A stretch of 64,000 nt of DNA. Source: Arthrobacter sulfonylureivorans (GTDB lineage: Bacteria > Actinomycetota > Actinomycetes > Actinomycetales > Micrococcaceae). A program made the translations under genes and the position numbers. Under the pieces are notes generated by a model that did not search any database, was not told where the DNA came from, and was given only the letters and a program-made list of their open reading frames with translations. Each line of letters opens with the position of its first letter. The first letter of the stretch is position 1. The stretch is from the NCBI GenBank assembly GCA_004000035.1, contig RJAE01000002.1:372001-436000 (forward strand), in the 5' to 3' direction. Shown here one piece after another: positions 26,531 through 33,298 of this stretch.

Positions 26531-26546
26531 AGTGATTCTTGTCACA
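26531..26546 (+). promoter_or_regulatory. CRP/GlxR-like site upstream of livH
   Basis: AGTGA-N6-TCACA differs at one position from the TGTGA-N6-TCACA consensus. It begins three bases after the GlnR-like site. Confidence 0.4.
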
Positions 26547-26602
26547 GACGCGGTCAGTGCCTGCCGGTGATCCGGCGGACCACCCCACACTGTGGAGGTT
26601 CA

Positions 26603-26608
26603 TATCTT
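26603..26608 (+). promoter_or_regulatory. -10 element (TATCTT) of livH
   Basis: TATCTT ends seven bases before ATG 26616. A competing model uses GGAGG (26594-26598) eight bases before TTG 26607. Confidence 0.4.
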
Positions 26609-26615
26609 GCTAGCG

Positions 26616-27935
26616 ATGCCGAAGCTTGTTCGGCCATTGGGGACGCTACTCGCCTTACTGGCGATCATCACGGGGATCATCTTGTCCGCTCCCCCCTCAC
26701 TGGCTTCGACCACCTCACCCGAACCAACCTCCGGTGCGACATCGGCGCCTGCGGAACCCTCCCGCTACAAGATCAGCGGTGTCTTGCGAAATACCGACGG
26801 TCCGGTCGCGGGAGTCCGGATCACGGCGACAGGGGAAGGATTCAGCGGCGAGGCGACCACGGGTGAAAACGGAACCTGGTCTATCGGAGTTCCGGCCCAG
26901 GGAACGTACCAAGTCGAAGTTGACGTCTCCACCCTCCCGGAGGGAGTGAATCTGGCCAAGGGTACGCCAAATCCGCGGGAAGTCACTTTCACCAACACGT
27001 CCAATGCCGCCGCCGTCTTTCCGCTCGGCGAAGGCATTGTGGTCCAGAGCGCCAGTTTTGGCGAGATTTTCGTCGAACGGCTGATTGCGGGCTTGAGCTT
27101 CGGTCTGCTGCTAGCCCTGGCTTCGGTGGGCTTGTCCCTGATCTACGGTACGACCGGCCTGACCAACTTCGCCCATGGCGAGATGGTCACGCTCGGGGCC
27201 GTCCTGATGTTCGGTTTCTCTGTTGCGGGCTTTCCGATCTGGTTGGCGATGCTGCTGGGTGTGGCCTTGGGCGGTGCCTTCGGCTGGATTCAGGATGGTT
27301 GGCTCTGGAAGCCGCTGCGGCGCCGGGGTACCGCGCTGATTCCGATGATGATCATCAGCATCGGATTGGCTCTGGCTGTGCGCTATACGATCTTGTTCAA
27401 TTTCGGTGGGGCCACTCAACAGCTTCCCGGCGCCAGTAGCCCCATCCTGGAACTTGGCACCATCTCCATCAGTCGCAACACGCTGATCTCGCTGGTTGTC
27501 AGCCTGGTGGTGATCGTCATGATCGCCCTGCTGTTGCTCAAGACCCGTCTGGGCAAGGCGACCCGTGCTGTAGCCGACAATCCCGCGCTCGCGGCAGCCT
27601 CCGGCATCGATGTTGACCGCGTCATCCGGATTGTCTGGACGGTGGGCGGCGTGCTGGCTGCACTGGGCGGCATCCTTTGGGCCTATTACCGCCCAGGTGT
27701 CACCTTCAATATGGGCCAGCAAATCCTGCTGCTCGTCTTTGCCGGCGTCATTCTGGGCGGATTGGGCACTGTGTTCGGAGCCTTGGTTGGCTCCGTCCTC
27801 GTCGGCCTGTTCGTTGAACTGTCCACGCTCTGGCTGGTGGCAGACCTTAAGTACGTCGGCGCACTGCTGATCATGATCGTCGTCCTGCTGTTCCGGCCAC
27901 AGGGCATCCTTGGCCGTCGAGAGCGCGTGGGTTAG
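26616..27935 (+). CDS. livH: branched-chain amino acid ABC permease LivH with secreted N-terminal domain
   Basis: Residues 1-33 form a signal peptide (LGTLLALLAIITGIILSA then PPSLAST). Residues about 50-130 form a carboxypeptidase-regulatory-like beta-sandwich (YKISGVLRNTDGPVAGVRI, TGENGTWSIGVPAQGTYQVEVD). Residues 150-439 are a normal LivH permease with GTTGLTNFAHGEM. Ordinary LivH is about 300 residues, so the domain is an addition and should lie outside the membrane. ATG 26616 is chosen for a -10 seven bases upstream; TTG 26607 is the alternative. First gene of livHMGF. Confidence 0.9.
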   Translation: MPKLVRPLGTLLALLAIITGIILSAPPSLASTTSPEPTSGATSAPAEPSRYKISGVLRNTDGPVAGVRITATGEGFSGEATTGENGTWSIGVPAQGTYQVEVDVSTLPEGVNLAKGTPNPREVTFTNTSNAAAVFPLGEGIVVQSASFGEIFVERLIAGLSFGLLLALASVGLSLIYGTTGLTNFAHGEMVTLGAVLMFGFSVAGFPIWLAMLLGVALGGAFGWIQDGWLWKPLRRRGTALIPMMIISIGLALAVRYTILFNFGGATQQLPGASSPILELGTISISRNTLISLVVSLVVIVMIALLLLKTRLGKATRAVADNPALAAASGIDVDRVIRIVWTVGGVLAALGGILWAYYRPGVTFNMGQQILLLVFAGVILGGLGTVFGALVGSVLVGLFVELSTLWLVADLKYVGALLIMIVVLLFRPQGILGRRERVG

Positions 27936-27946
27936 GAGGCAACACC

Positions 27947-28927
27947 ATGGATTTCCTCAATATATTCGCCAACGCACTCGGCGAGATCGTCAGCCCGACG
28001 ACGGCCGCCTATGCCCTGGCTTCCCTCGGTCTGGCAGTCCACTTCGGCTTTACCGGGCTGCTGAACTTCGGACAAGCCGGCTTTATGGCCATTGGCGCCT
28101 ATGGGTTCGCCATCCCCACCCTGTTGTGGGACGTCCCGTTCGTTGTCGGCGTCTTGATAGCGGTCGTCGGATCGGTGATCTTTGCGCTGCTCTTGGGCAT
28201 CCCAACCTTGAGGTTGCGTGCCGATTATCTGGCCATTGTCACGATTGCCGCCGCGGAGATCATCCGTTATGTGGTCACCACCAATGAACTGACCGAGATC
28301 ACCGGGTCTGCCAACGGCCTGGCCGCGTTCGAAGGCGGGTTCTACGCGATGAACCCGATCCCGCGGGGCACCTACAATTTCGGCCTGACGAGCATGAACG
28401 AGCGGGACCTCTGGATCCGTGTGGTTGCCTGGTCCTTGGTTGCCCTCTGTTGCCTGCTGGTGTTCCTGCTGATGCGAAGCCCCTGGGGCCGGATCCTGAA
28501 GGGCATCCGCGAAGACGAGAACGCAGTGCGTTCTTTGGGTAAGAATGTCTACTCTTACAAGATGCAGTCCCTGATTTTCGGCGGCCTGTTGGGCACCTTT
28601 GCAGGCATGATCTTCACGCTCCCCCGCGGAGCGGTCCAACCGGCCAACTATCAGACGGAACTGACCTTCTTCCTCTGGACGTGCCTGCTGCTGGGCGGCA
28701 TGGCCACTGTTCTCGGCCCGGTCGTCGGCGCCATGATCTTTTGGGTGGTGCTCTCGCTGACCCAGGGACTGCTCTACGGGGCCATCGAGGCAGGCTACAT
28801 CACCTTCCTGACCACCACCCAGGCCGGGCAGTTGCGGTACATCCTGGTTGGCGTCGCTCTGATGCTGTTGATGATTTTCCGGCCCCAAGGCGTGCTGGGC
28901 AACAAGAAAGAGCTGGTATTCGCATGA
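27947..28927 (+). CDS. livM: branched-chain amino acid ABC permease LivM
   Basis: The second membrane subunit, 326 residues with about nine membrane segments. LivM hallmarks include GLLNFGQAGFMAIGAYGF and the cytoplasmic contact loop SPWGRILKGIREDENAVRSLGKN, which docks on the ATPases. ATG 27947 follows GGAGG with eight-base spacing, 11 bp after livH. The last codons overlap the livG start (ATGA). It pairs with LivH to form the translocation path for leucine, isoleucine, valine or related substrates. Confidence 0.95.
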   Translation: MDFLNIFANALGEIVSPTTAAYALASLGLAVHFGFTGLLNFGQAGFMAIGAYGFAIPTLLWDVPFVVGVLIAVVGSVIFALLLGIPTLRLRADYLAIVTIAAAEIIRYVVTTNELTEITGSANGLAAFEGGFYAMNPIPRGTYNFGLTSMNERDLWIRVVAWSLVALCCLLVFLLMRSPWGRILKGIREDENAVRSLGKNVYSYKMQSLIFGGLLGTFAGMIFTLPRGAVQPANYQTELTFFLWTCLLLGGMATVLGPVVGAMIFWVVLSLTQGLLYGAIEAGYITFLTTTQAGQLRYILVGVALMLLMIFRPQGVLGNKKELVFA

Positions 28928-29994
28928 GCGAACAAGACCGCATCCCGGCTGGAGGCGGCGCCGCCGCCCCGGATCAGGCCCCCGTGCCGAACGAGTACAT
29001 GACCGACACGCGCCCCATCGCTGCCGACGAACCGGGTCCCGGCTGCCGCAAGCGCGATCCCATCCTGGTGGCCAAGAACGTCACGCGCCTATTCGGCGGT
29101 GTCAACGCCGTGGACGTGGAGTATTTGGAGATCCCCCGGCACCAGATTACGGCGCTGATCGGGCCGAACGGAGCCGGCAAGACCACTCTGTTCAATCTGC
29201 TCACCGGATTCGACATCCCGCAGACCGGTGAGTGGTCCTTCGAAGGCCACTCGCTGGCCGGAGTGGCATCCTACAAGGTGGCCCGGATGGGCATGGTCCG
29301 CACCTTCCAGCTGACCAAAGTCATGGGCAAGCTGACCGTCATTGAAAACATGCGGCTGGGGGCCACGGAGCAGTCCGGCGAGAACCTGTTCAAAGCCCTC
29401 TTCAAGAAAATCTGGGGGCCACGGGAACAAGAAATCACCGAGCAGGCAGAGGATCTGCTGGTCAAATTCAAGTTGGACGCCAAACGCGACGACTACGCAG
29501 CCTCGCTTTCCGGCGGCCAGCGCAAACTGCTGGAAATGGCCCGGGCCCTGATGGTCCGGCCCAAGCTGGTCATGCTCGACGAGCCGATGGCCGGCGTGAA
29601 CCCGGCCCTGACCCAGTCTCTCCTCGAGCACGTCAAGAATCTCAAGGCCGAGGGCATGACCGTGTTGTTCGTCGAACACGACATGCATATGGTCCGCCAC
29701 ATTGCGGATTGGGTAGTGGTCATGGCCGAAGGCAGGATCGTGGCAGAGGGCCCGCCCGGCGTCGTCATGAAGGACCCCGCCGTGATTGATGCCTATCTCG
29801 GTGCCCACCACGACGTCGACCTCGGCGACGCGGAAGGGGTCGAGGCGCTGGCGGAGGAACTCGCCCAGGACGCCGAGTCGGTGGTGGGCACCGATGACGA
29901 GGGAGTCCTCCGCAGCCACATCAGCGAACACGATTCCAGCCGGGATGAGTCGCGCGAAGACGATCAGGACCCCAACAGGAAGGACCAGGCATGA
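28924..29994 (+). CDS. livG: branched-chain amino acid ABC ATPase LivG with charged extensions
   Basis: Walker A GPNGAGKTT, signature LSGGQRKLLEMARAL, Walker B LVMLDEP and the switch histidine in LFVEHDMH are all intact. At 356 residues it is about 100 longer than usual. About 45 residues precede the ABC core and an acidic tail of about 60 residues follows (ending in SRDESREDDQDPNRKDQA). The tail is predicted disordered and may be regulatory. ATG 28924 overlaps the livM stop by 4 bp, and its own stop overlaps livF, so expression is coupled. Confidence 0.93.
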   Translation: MSEQDRIPAGGGAAAPDQAPVPNEYMTDTRPIAADEPGPGCRKRDPILVAKNVTRLFGGVNAVDVEYLEIPRHQITALIGPNGAGKTTLFNLLTGFDIPQTGEWSFEGHSLAGVASYKVARMGMVRTFQLTKVMGKLTVIENMRLGATEQSGENLFKALFKKIWGPREQEITEQAEDLLVKFKLDAKRDDYAASLSGGQRKLLEMARALMVRPKLVMLDEPMAGVNPALTQSLLEHVKNLKAEGMTVLFVEHDMHMVRHIADWVVVMAEGRIVAEGPPGVVMKDPAVIDAYLGAHHDVDLGDAEGVEALAEELAQDAESVVGTDDEGVLRSHISEHDSSRDESREDDQDPNRKDQA

Positions 29995-30761
29995 ATGCGC
30001 ACCGGGCAGATACAAGCCCGACCAACATGGCGGCGGGGGAAGCCGTGGTCGTCGTGCAGGACCTGGTGGCCGGCTATCTGCCCGGCGTCAACATCCTCAA
30101 CGGCTGCAGCATCGAAGCCCGCCAAGGCGAATTGATCGGCATTATCGGGCCGAACGGCGCCGGAAAGTCAACACTGCTCAAAGCAATGTTCGGGTTGGTC
30201 AAAGTGCATTCCGGCACCGTGGTGGTCCGCGGTCAGGACCTGACCGGGCTGAAAGCCAATAAGCTGGTCAGCCGCGGCATCGGGTTCGTTCCGCAGACCA
30301 ACAACGTCTTTTCCACGTTAACCATCGAAGAGAACATGGAAATGGGCATGTTCCAGCGGCCCAAGGACTTCAAGGAGCGCTTCGACTTCGTCGCCGGCAT
30401 CTTCCCCGACCTGGCCAAGCGGCGCGCGCAGCGGGCCGGGTCGCTCTCCGGTGGCGAACGCCAGATGGTGGCCATGGGCCGGGCACTGATGATGAACCCG
30501 GCGGTGCTGCTCCTGGACGAGCCCTCAGCCGGCCTCTCCCCAGTGAAGCAGGACGAGACGTTCCTGCGGGTGCACGAGATCAACCGGGCCGGTGTCTCGG
30601 TCATCATGGTGGAACAGAACGCACGCCGCTGCCTGCAGATCTGCGACCGTGGCTACGTCCTGGACCAAGGCAAGGACGCGTACACCGGCACCGGCCGCGA
30701 ACTGCTCAAGGATCCCAAGGTCATCCAACTCTACTTGGGCACTCTGGCGGACACTGCCTAA
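29991..30761 (+). CDS. livF: branched-chain amino acid ABC ATPase LivF
   Basis: The second ATPase subunit, 256 residues. Walker A GPNGAGKSTLLKAM, signature SLSGGERQMVAMGRAL, Walker B AVLLLDEPSAGLSP and the D-loop are present. It overlaps livG by 4 bp and ends the operon. A TTA codon occurs at 30318-30320. The substrate-binding protein is not in the operon; livJ lies 0.3 kb downstream on the opposite strand with its own promoter, so binding protein and transporter can be expressed at different levels. Confidence 0.95.
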   Translation: MNAHRADTSPTNMAAGEAVVVVQDLVAGYLPGVNILNGCSIEARQGELIGIIGPNGAGKSTLLKAMFGLVKVHSGTVVVRGQDLTGLKANKLVSRGIGFVPQTNNVFSTLTIEENMEMGMFQRPKDFKERFDFVAGIFPDLAKRRAQRAGSLSGGERQMVAMGRALMMNPAVLLLDEPSAGLSPVKQDETFLRVHEINRAGVSVIMVEQNARRCLQICDRGYVLDQGKDAYTGTGRELLKDPKVIQLYLGTLADTA

Positions 30762-30780
30762 GCACCTCCAACCGGATACG

Positions 30781-30824
30781 ACGACGGCGGCGCCTGCCCT
30801 TCGCGGGGCGGGCGCCGCCGTCGT
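30781..30824 (+). terminator. GC-rich hairpin after livF
   Basis: ACGACGGCGGCGCC (30781-30794) pairs perfectly with GGCGCCGCCGTCGT (30811-30824) around 16 bases, 20 bp after the stop. There is no T tail. The right arm is repeated twice downstream (30848, 30886), so alternative pairings exist. Confidence 0.6.
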
Positions 30825-30927
30825 TGCTCCCTCCTCCCCTGTGCCAGGGCGCCGCCGTCGTTGGCGCCTCCCCTGTGCCGGGGCGGGCGCCGCCGTCGTT
30901 GCTCCCTCCTCCCCTGTGCCAGGGCGC
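30805..30927 (+). repeat. 48-bp perfect direct repeat with a partial middle copy
   Basis: Bases 30805-30852 recur without change at 30880-30927 (offset 75 bp). Both begin GGGGCGGGCGCCGCC and end CCCTGTGCCAGGGCGC. A shortened copy (30847-30879) lies between and overlaps the first. The array sits between convergent livF and livJ and carries three copies of the terminator right arm. It probably arose by slippage or unequal exchange. No coding function is seen in 30762-31048. Confidence 0.75.
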
Positions 30928-30990
30928 TGCCTGGTTAGCCCCTGGGGGCTCCGGAAGCTCCGGGCAGGGCGCCCATACCTCCAGCACGGC

Positions 30991-31021
30991 AGAGGGCCCC
31001 AGCCGGTGGCTGGGACCCTCT
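30991..31021 (-). terminator. livJ terminator
   Basis: A 14-bp stem (30991-31004 with 31008-31021, one mismatch) with a 3-base loop lies 28 bp beyond the livJ stop. It can also act on transcripts coming from livF. Confidence 0.75.
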
Positions 31022-31048
31022 GCATCGGTGCGGGTGGCGTGGAGCCGC

Positions 31049-32440
31049 CTACAGCTTGCCGAACTCCTCAAGCTTCGGCTGCGGTACGTTGGTGTCGTCG
31101 TACTGGTAGATTCCGATGTACGCCTCGGTCGGGTCGCCGTTCTTGTCGAAGGAGATCGGGCCGGAGATGCCGTCGTAATCGATGTCCTTGCCGTTGCGCA
31201 GCAGCGTCACGCAACCGGCGAAGTCGTAGCACTTTTCACCGTCCATGGACACAGCCTGCATTTCCTTCGCGATGTCCTCGCCCTTGGTGCTGCCGGCCGC
31301 CTCGGAGGCCAGCGCCACGAGGTTCACCGCGTCGTAGGACTCGCCTGCGTAAGAGTAGGAGTTGAGCTTGTCATCAACCTTCGCCAGTTCCGCCTGGAAT
31401 TCATCCTTGGCGAAGGTGCCGGGAATGGTTCCCTGTGCCCCTGCCATGGCGCCCGGGTCAAGCTCCTTGCTCAGGTCCGAGGTGTTGCCGTCCACCAAGA
31501 ACATCTGGTCGGGTTTGACGCCCTTGGACAGCAGCAACGGTGCAATCGACTTGATCTGGTCGAAAGTAATCAGCGCGTAGGCGTCAGGCTTGGCGTTGAC
31601 CACGGCATCAACCTGCGAGCTGAACTGCGAATCACCCTCGTTGAACATCTCCGTGGCAACGATCTGGCCACCGGCGCCTTCGAAGGCCTGCTTGACGTTG
31701 TCCGCCAGACCGGTTCCATAGGCGTCGTTCAGCACGATCATGCCGAGCGTCTGGGCGCCGCAGGTAACCATGTAGCTGCCAAGAGTGCGGCCCTGCAGCA
31801 CATCGGAAGGAGCTGTTCGCCAGTACAGGCCCTTGTCATCCCACGTGGTGAAGTCCGGCGACGTATTCGCCGGGGAGATCTGCAGAACGCCCGCGCCGGT
31901 GATCTGGTTGATCACGGTAAAGGAAACGCCCGAGGACGCCGCTCCCACGATCGCGCTGACCTTTTCGCTGAGCAGGTCCGTTACCGACTGCGTTGCAATG
32001 TCGGTGGTGGTGTCACCGGAGTCGCGTTGGACAGTTTCCACGTCTTTGCCGAGCACGCCGCCGGCTTCGTTGATCTTGTCCACGGCCAGCTCGACACCTG
32101 CAATTTCCGGCGGGCCCAGGAAGGCCAACGTTCCGGTGGTCGGCAGCAGCGTGCCGACCTTCAGCGGTTGCTCGGTGGAACCTTTGGACTCGGGGACGTC
32201 CGCCGGGTTTCCGGTCGCACCCCCGGTGGGTCCCCCATCCTCGCCTGGTCCGGGACAGGTCAGGCCTGATGCGGCTGCCGGTGCCGATGACGCTCCCCCT
32301 CCAGACTCCGACGGCGTGGACGACCCCCCGCCGCAGGCCGAGGCAAACAAAGCGATCCCCAATCCGAGCGCGGCCAGCTTCCCCGCCCGCGCGGAGTTGC
32401 CGCCGGTGCCGAAAAGCACTGCGTTACGTGTTGCAGACAT
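31049..32440 (-). CDS. livJ: branched-chain amino acid ABC substrate-binding lipoprotein LivJ
   Basis: A lipoprotein signal ends in LFASAC with acylated Cys36. A Gly/Ser/Pro-rich linker (to about residue 90) precedes the two-lobed periplasmic-binding-protein type I fold (LKVGTLLPTTGTLAFLGPPEIAGVELAVDKIN onward). The 463-residue length includes the linker. It captures substrate outside the membrane and hands it to LivHM. ATG 32440 has GAGGGG about ten bases upstream. The gene is convergent to livHMGF and has its own regulated promoter region (32441-32584). Confidence 0.94.
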   Translation of the reverse strand: MSATRNAVLFGTGGNSARAGKLAALGLGIALFASACGGGSSTPSESGGGASSAPAAASGLTCPGPGEDGGPTGGATGNPADVPESKGSTEQPLKVGTLLPTTGTLAFLGPPEIAGVELAVDKINEAGGVLGKDVETVQRDSGDTTTDIATQSVTDLLSEKVSAIVGAASSGVSFTVINQITGAGVLQISPANTSPDFTTWDDKGLYWRTAPSDVLQGRTLGSYMVTCGAQTLGMIVLNDAYGTGLADNVKQAFEGAGGQIVATEMFNEGDSQFSSQVDAVVNAKPDAYALITFDQIKSIAPLLLSKGVKPDQMFLVDGNTSDLSKELDPGAMAGAQGTIPGTFAKDEFQAELAKVDDKLNSYSYAGESYDAVNLVALASEAAGSTKGEDIAKEMQAVSMDGEKCYDFAGCVTLLRNGKDIDYDGISGPISFDKNGDPTEAYIGIYQYDDTNVPQPKLEEFGKL

Positions 32441-32460
32441 GTATGTTTTCCCCTCGATCG

Positions 32461-32478
32461 AAAGGTTTGTGAACCTTT
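32461..32478 (-). other. small hairpin in the livJ leader
   Basis: AAAGGTT (32461-32467) and AACCTTT (32472-32478) are perfect 7-bp arms with a 4-base loop, lying just upstream of the livJ ribosome binding site. It may be an operator or may modulate translation. Confidence 0.35.
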
Positions 32479-32549
32479 GATGCGATTACCAGGTATTCCT
32501 GATTACTGAGAAAACTAGTCCAAATTGTTGTTGAAAATAAGCGTTTTGG

Positions 32550-32565
32550 GTTACATCCTTGTAAC
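32550..32565 (-). promoter_or_regulatory. GlnR-like site upstream of livJ
   Basis: GTTAC-N6-GTAAC is a perfect inverted repeat about 110 bp upstream of the livJ start. It fits GlnR-type boxes and mirrors the GlnR-like site before livH. Confidence 0.4.
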
Positions 32566-32575
32566 GCTCGTCACA
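32560..32575 (-). promoter_or_regulatory. CRP/GlxR-like site upstream of livJ
   Basis: On the minus strand TGTGA-N6-TTACA matches TGTGA-N6-TCACA at 9 of 10 positions. It overlaps the GlnR-like site, so binding may be mutually exclusive. Confidence 0.4.
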
Positions 32576-32584
32576 CTGATTCGG

Positions 32585-32657
32585 TACCCCCGGTGGGACT
32601 CGAACCCACACTGGACCGATTTTAAGTCGGTTGTCTCTGCCATTGGACTACGGGGGC
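32585..32657 (-). tRNA. tRNA-Leu with anticodon UAA, short variable arm
   Basis: A complete cloverleaf of 73 bases can be drawn. Acceptor GCCCCCG/CGGGGGT (with a G1-U72 wobble), D stem GTC/GAC, anticodon stem ACCGA/TCGGT with loop CTTAAAA, 5-base variable loop CCAGT, and T arm GTGGG-TTCGAGT-CCCAC. Anticodon UAA reads UUA. CCA is not encoded (ACCG follows). Bacterial tRNA-Leu normally has a long variable arm (class II), so this class I body is noteworthy. Discriminator A73 is compatible with leucine. No integrase or attachment duplicate is seen nearby. Confidence 0.85.
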
Positions 32658-32704
32658 CGGGTGTTCCTGCACTTATCTAGGGTACTGGATAGCCTGTTGT
32701 CGCC

Positions 32705-33211
32705 CTACAGACGCCCGAAAGGCCCAGCGTAGGCGAAGGTACCCGTTGGCGGGAGCTCGTTCAGCGGCAGCGCCATGAAGTGAGCGCCCCACGCCGGATC
32801 CGGCGCTTGGATGCCGGATTCGCTCGCCGGCCGATATCCGAAACGCGGATAGTAATCGGTGCTTCCGAGCAGCAGGATGACGCTCTCCCCCGCGCTCTCG
32901 GCCCGCTGGCGTGTTTCGGCCAGCAGGGCGGCTCCGATGCCCGCGCGCTGACGGTCCGGCTCCACCGCGATCGGCCCCAGCCCCAGCGCCGGTGCACCGT
33001 CAATCCACCCGCGGGTACTGATCACGTGCCCGACGACGGTTCCGTGGTCCTCGGCGACGAGGGAGAACTCCGGCAGGAAGCCGTCGCAGTCGTAGAGTTC
33101 GGCCAGCAGCCGGCGTTCAACGCGCCCGGTACCGCCATCCGTGGCAAAGGCCCGGGCCACCAGTCTGAGGACGGCGGGCCGGTCCCCCGGTTGTTCAGTC
33201 CTGATCAGCAT
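32705..33211 (-). CDS. GNAT family N-acetyltransferase
   Basis: This 168-residue single-domain acetyltransferase transfers acetyl from acetyl-CoA. The CoA-binding motif A is clear: LGPIAVEPDRQRAGIGAALL, followed by ILLLGSTDYYPRFGYRPAS, typical of the YhbS-like branch. The substrate is not predictable. A TAGAAT -10 ends six bases before the ATG, so the mRNA is leaderless. It lies downstream of ndh on the same strand but behind a long terminator, so it is independent. Confidence 0.9.
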   Translation of the reverse strand: MLIRTEQPGDRPAVLRLVARAFATDGGTGRVERRLLAELYDCDGFLPEFSLVAEDHGTVVGHVISTRGWIDGAPALGLGPIAVEPDRQRAGIGAALLAETRQRAESAGESVILLLGSTDYYPRFGYRPASESGIQAPDPAWGAHFMALPLNELPPTGTFAYAGPFGRL

Positions 33212-33217
33212 CAGGAC

Positions 33218-33223
33218 ATTCTA
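33218..33223 (-). promoter_or_regulatory. -10 element (TAGAAT) of the acetyltransferase gene
   Basis: On the minus strand TAGAAT ends six bases before ATG 33211. Confidence 0.55.
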
Positions 33224-33243
33224 TGCCGCAGCGTCTGGACAGA

Positions 33244-33290
33244 ACGCAGCAGGCCCGGGTACCGCGATGCGGTAGCCGGGCCTGCTGCGT
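33244..33290 (-). terminator. long terminator hairpin after ndh
   Basis: A perfect 15-bp outer stem (33244-33258 with 33276-33290), one G-G mismatch, and a 6-bp inner stem TACCGC/GCGGTA close a 3-base loop, 9 bp past the ndh stop. Confidence 0.85.
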
Positions 33291-33298
33291 TGGTGGGG

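Larger units (their letters stand above)
26352..26606. promoter_or_regulatory. liv operon upstream region with several inverted repeats
   Basis: No gene is seen here. TAACAACTG (26446-26454) and CAGTTGTTA (26460-26468) form a perfect 9-bp inverted repeat. GTTACCTG (26465-26472) is inverted as CAGGTAAC (26509-26516). GTAAC-N6-GACAC (26512-26527) resembles a GlnR box, and AGTGA-N6-TCACA (26531-26546) resembles a CRP/GlxR site (9 of 10). The region thus looks densely regulated. Confidence 0.5.

Noticed and set aside
31049-32269. Plus-strand open frame over livJ reaching back into the repeat array at 30824
   Set aside because: It begins in non-coding repeats and reads antisense through the livJ lipoprotein gene.
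32585-32657. tRNA gene as an integration (att) site
   Set aside because: No integrase, no duplicated tRNA 3' end and no phage-like genes are seen on either side.
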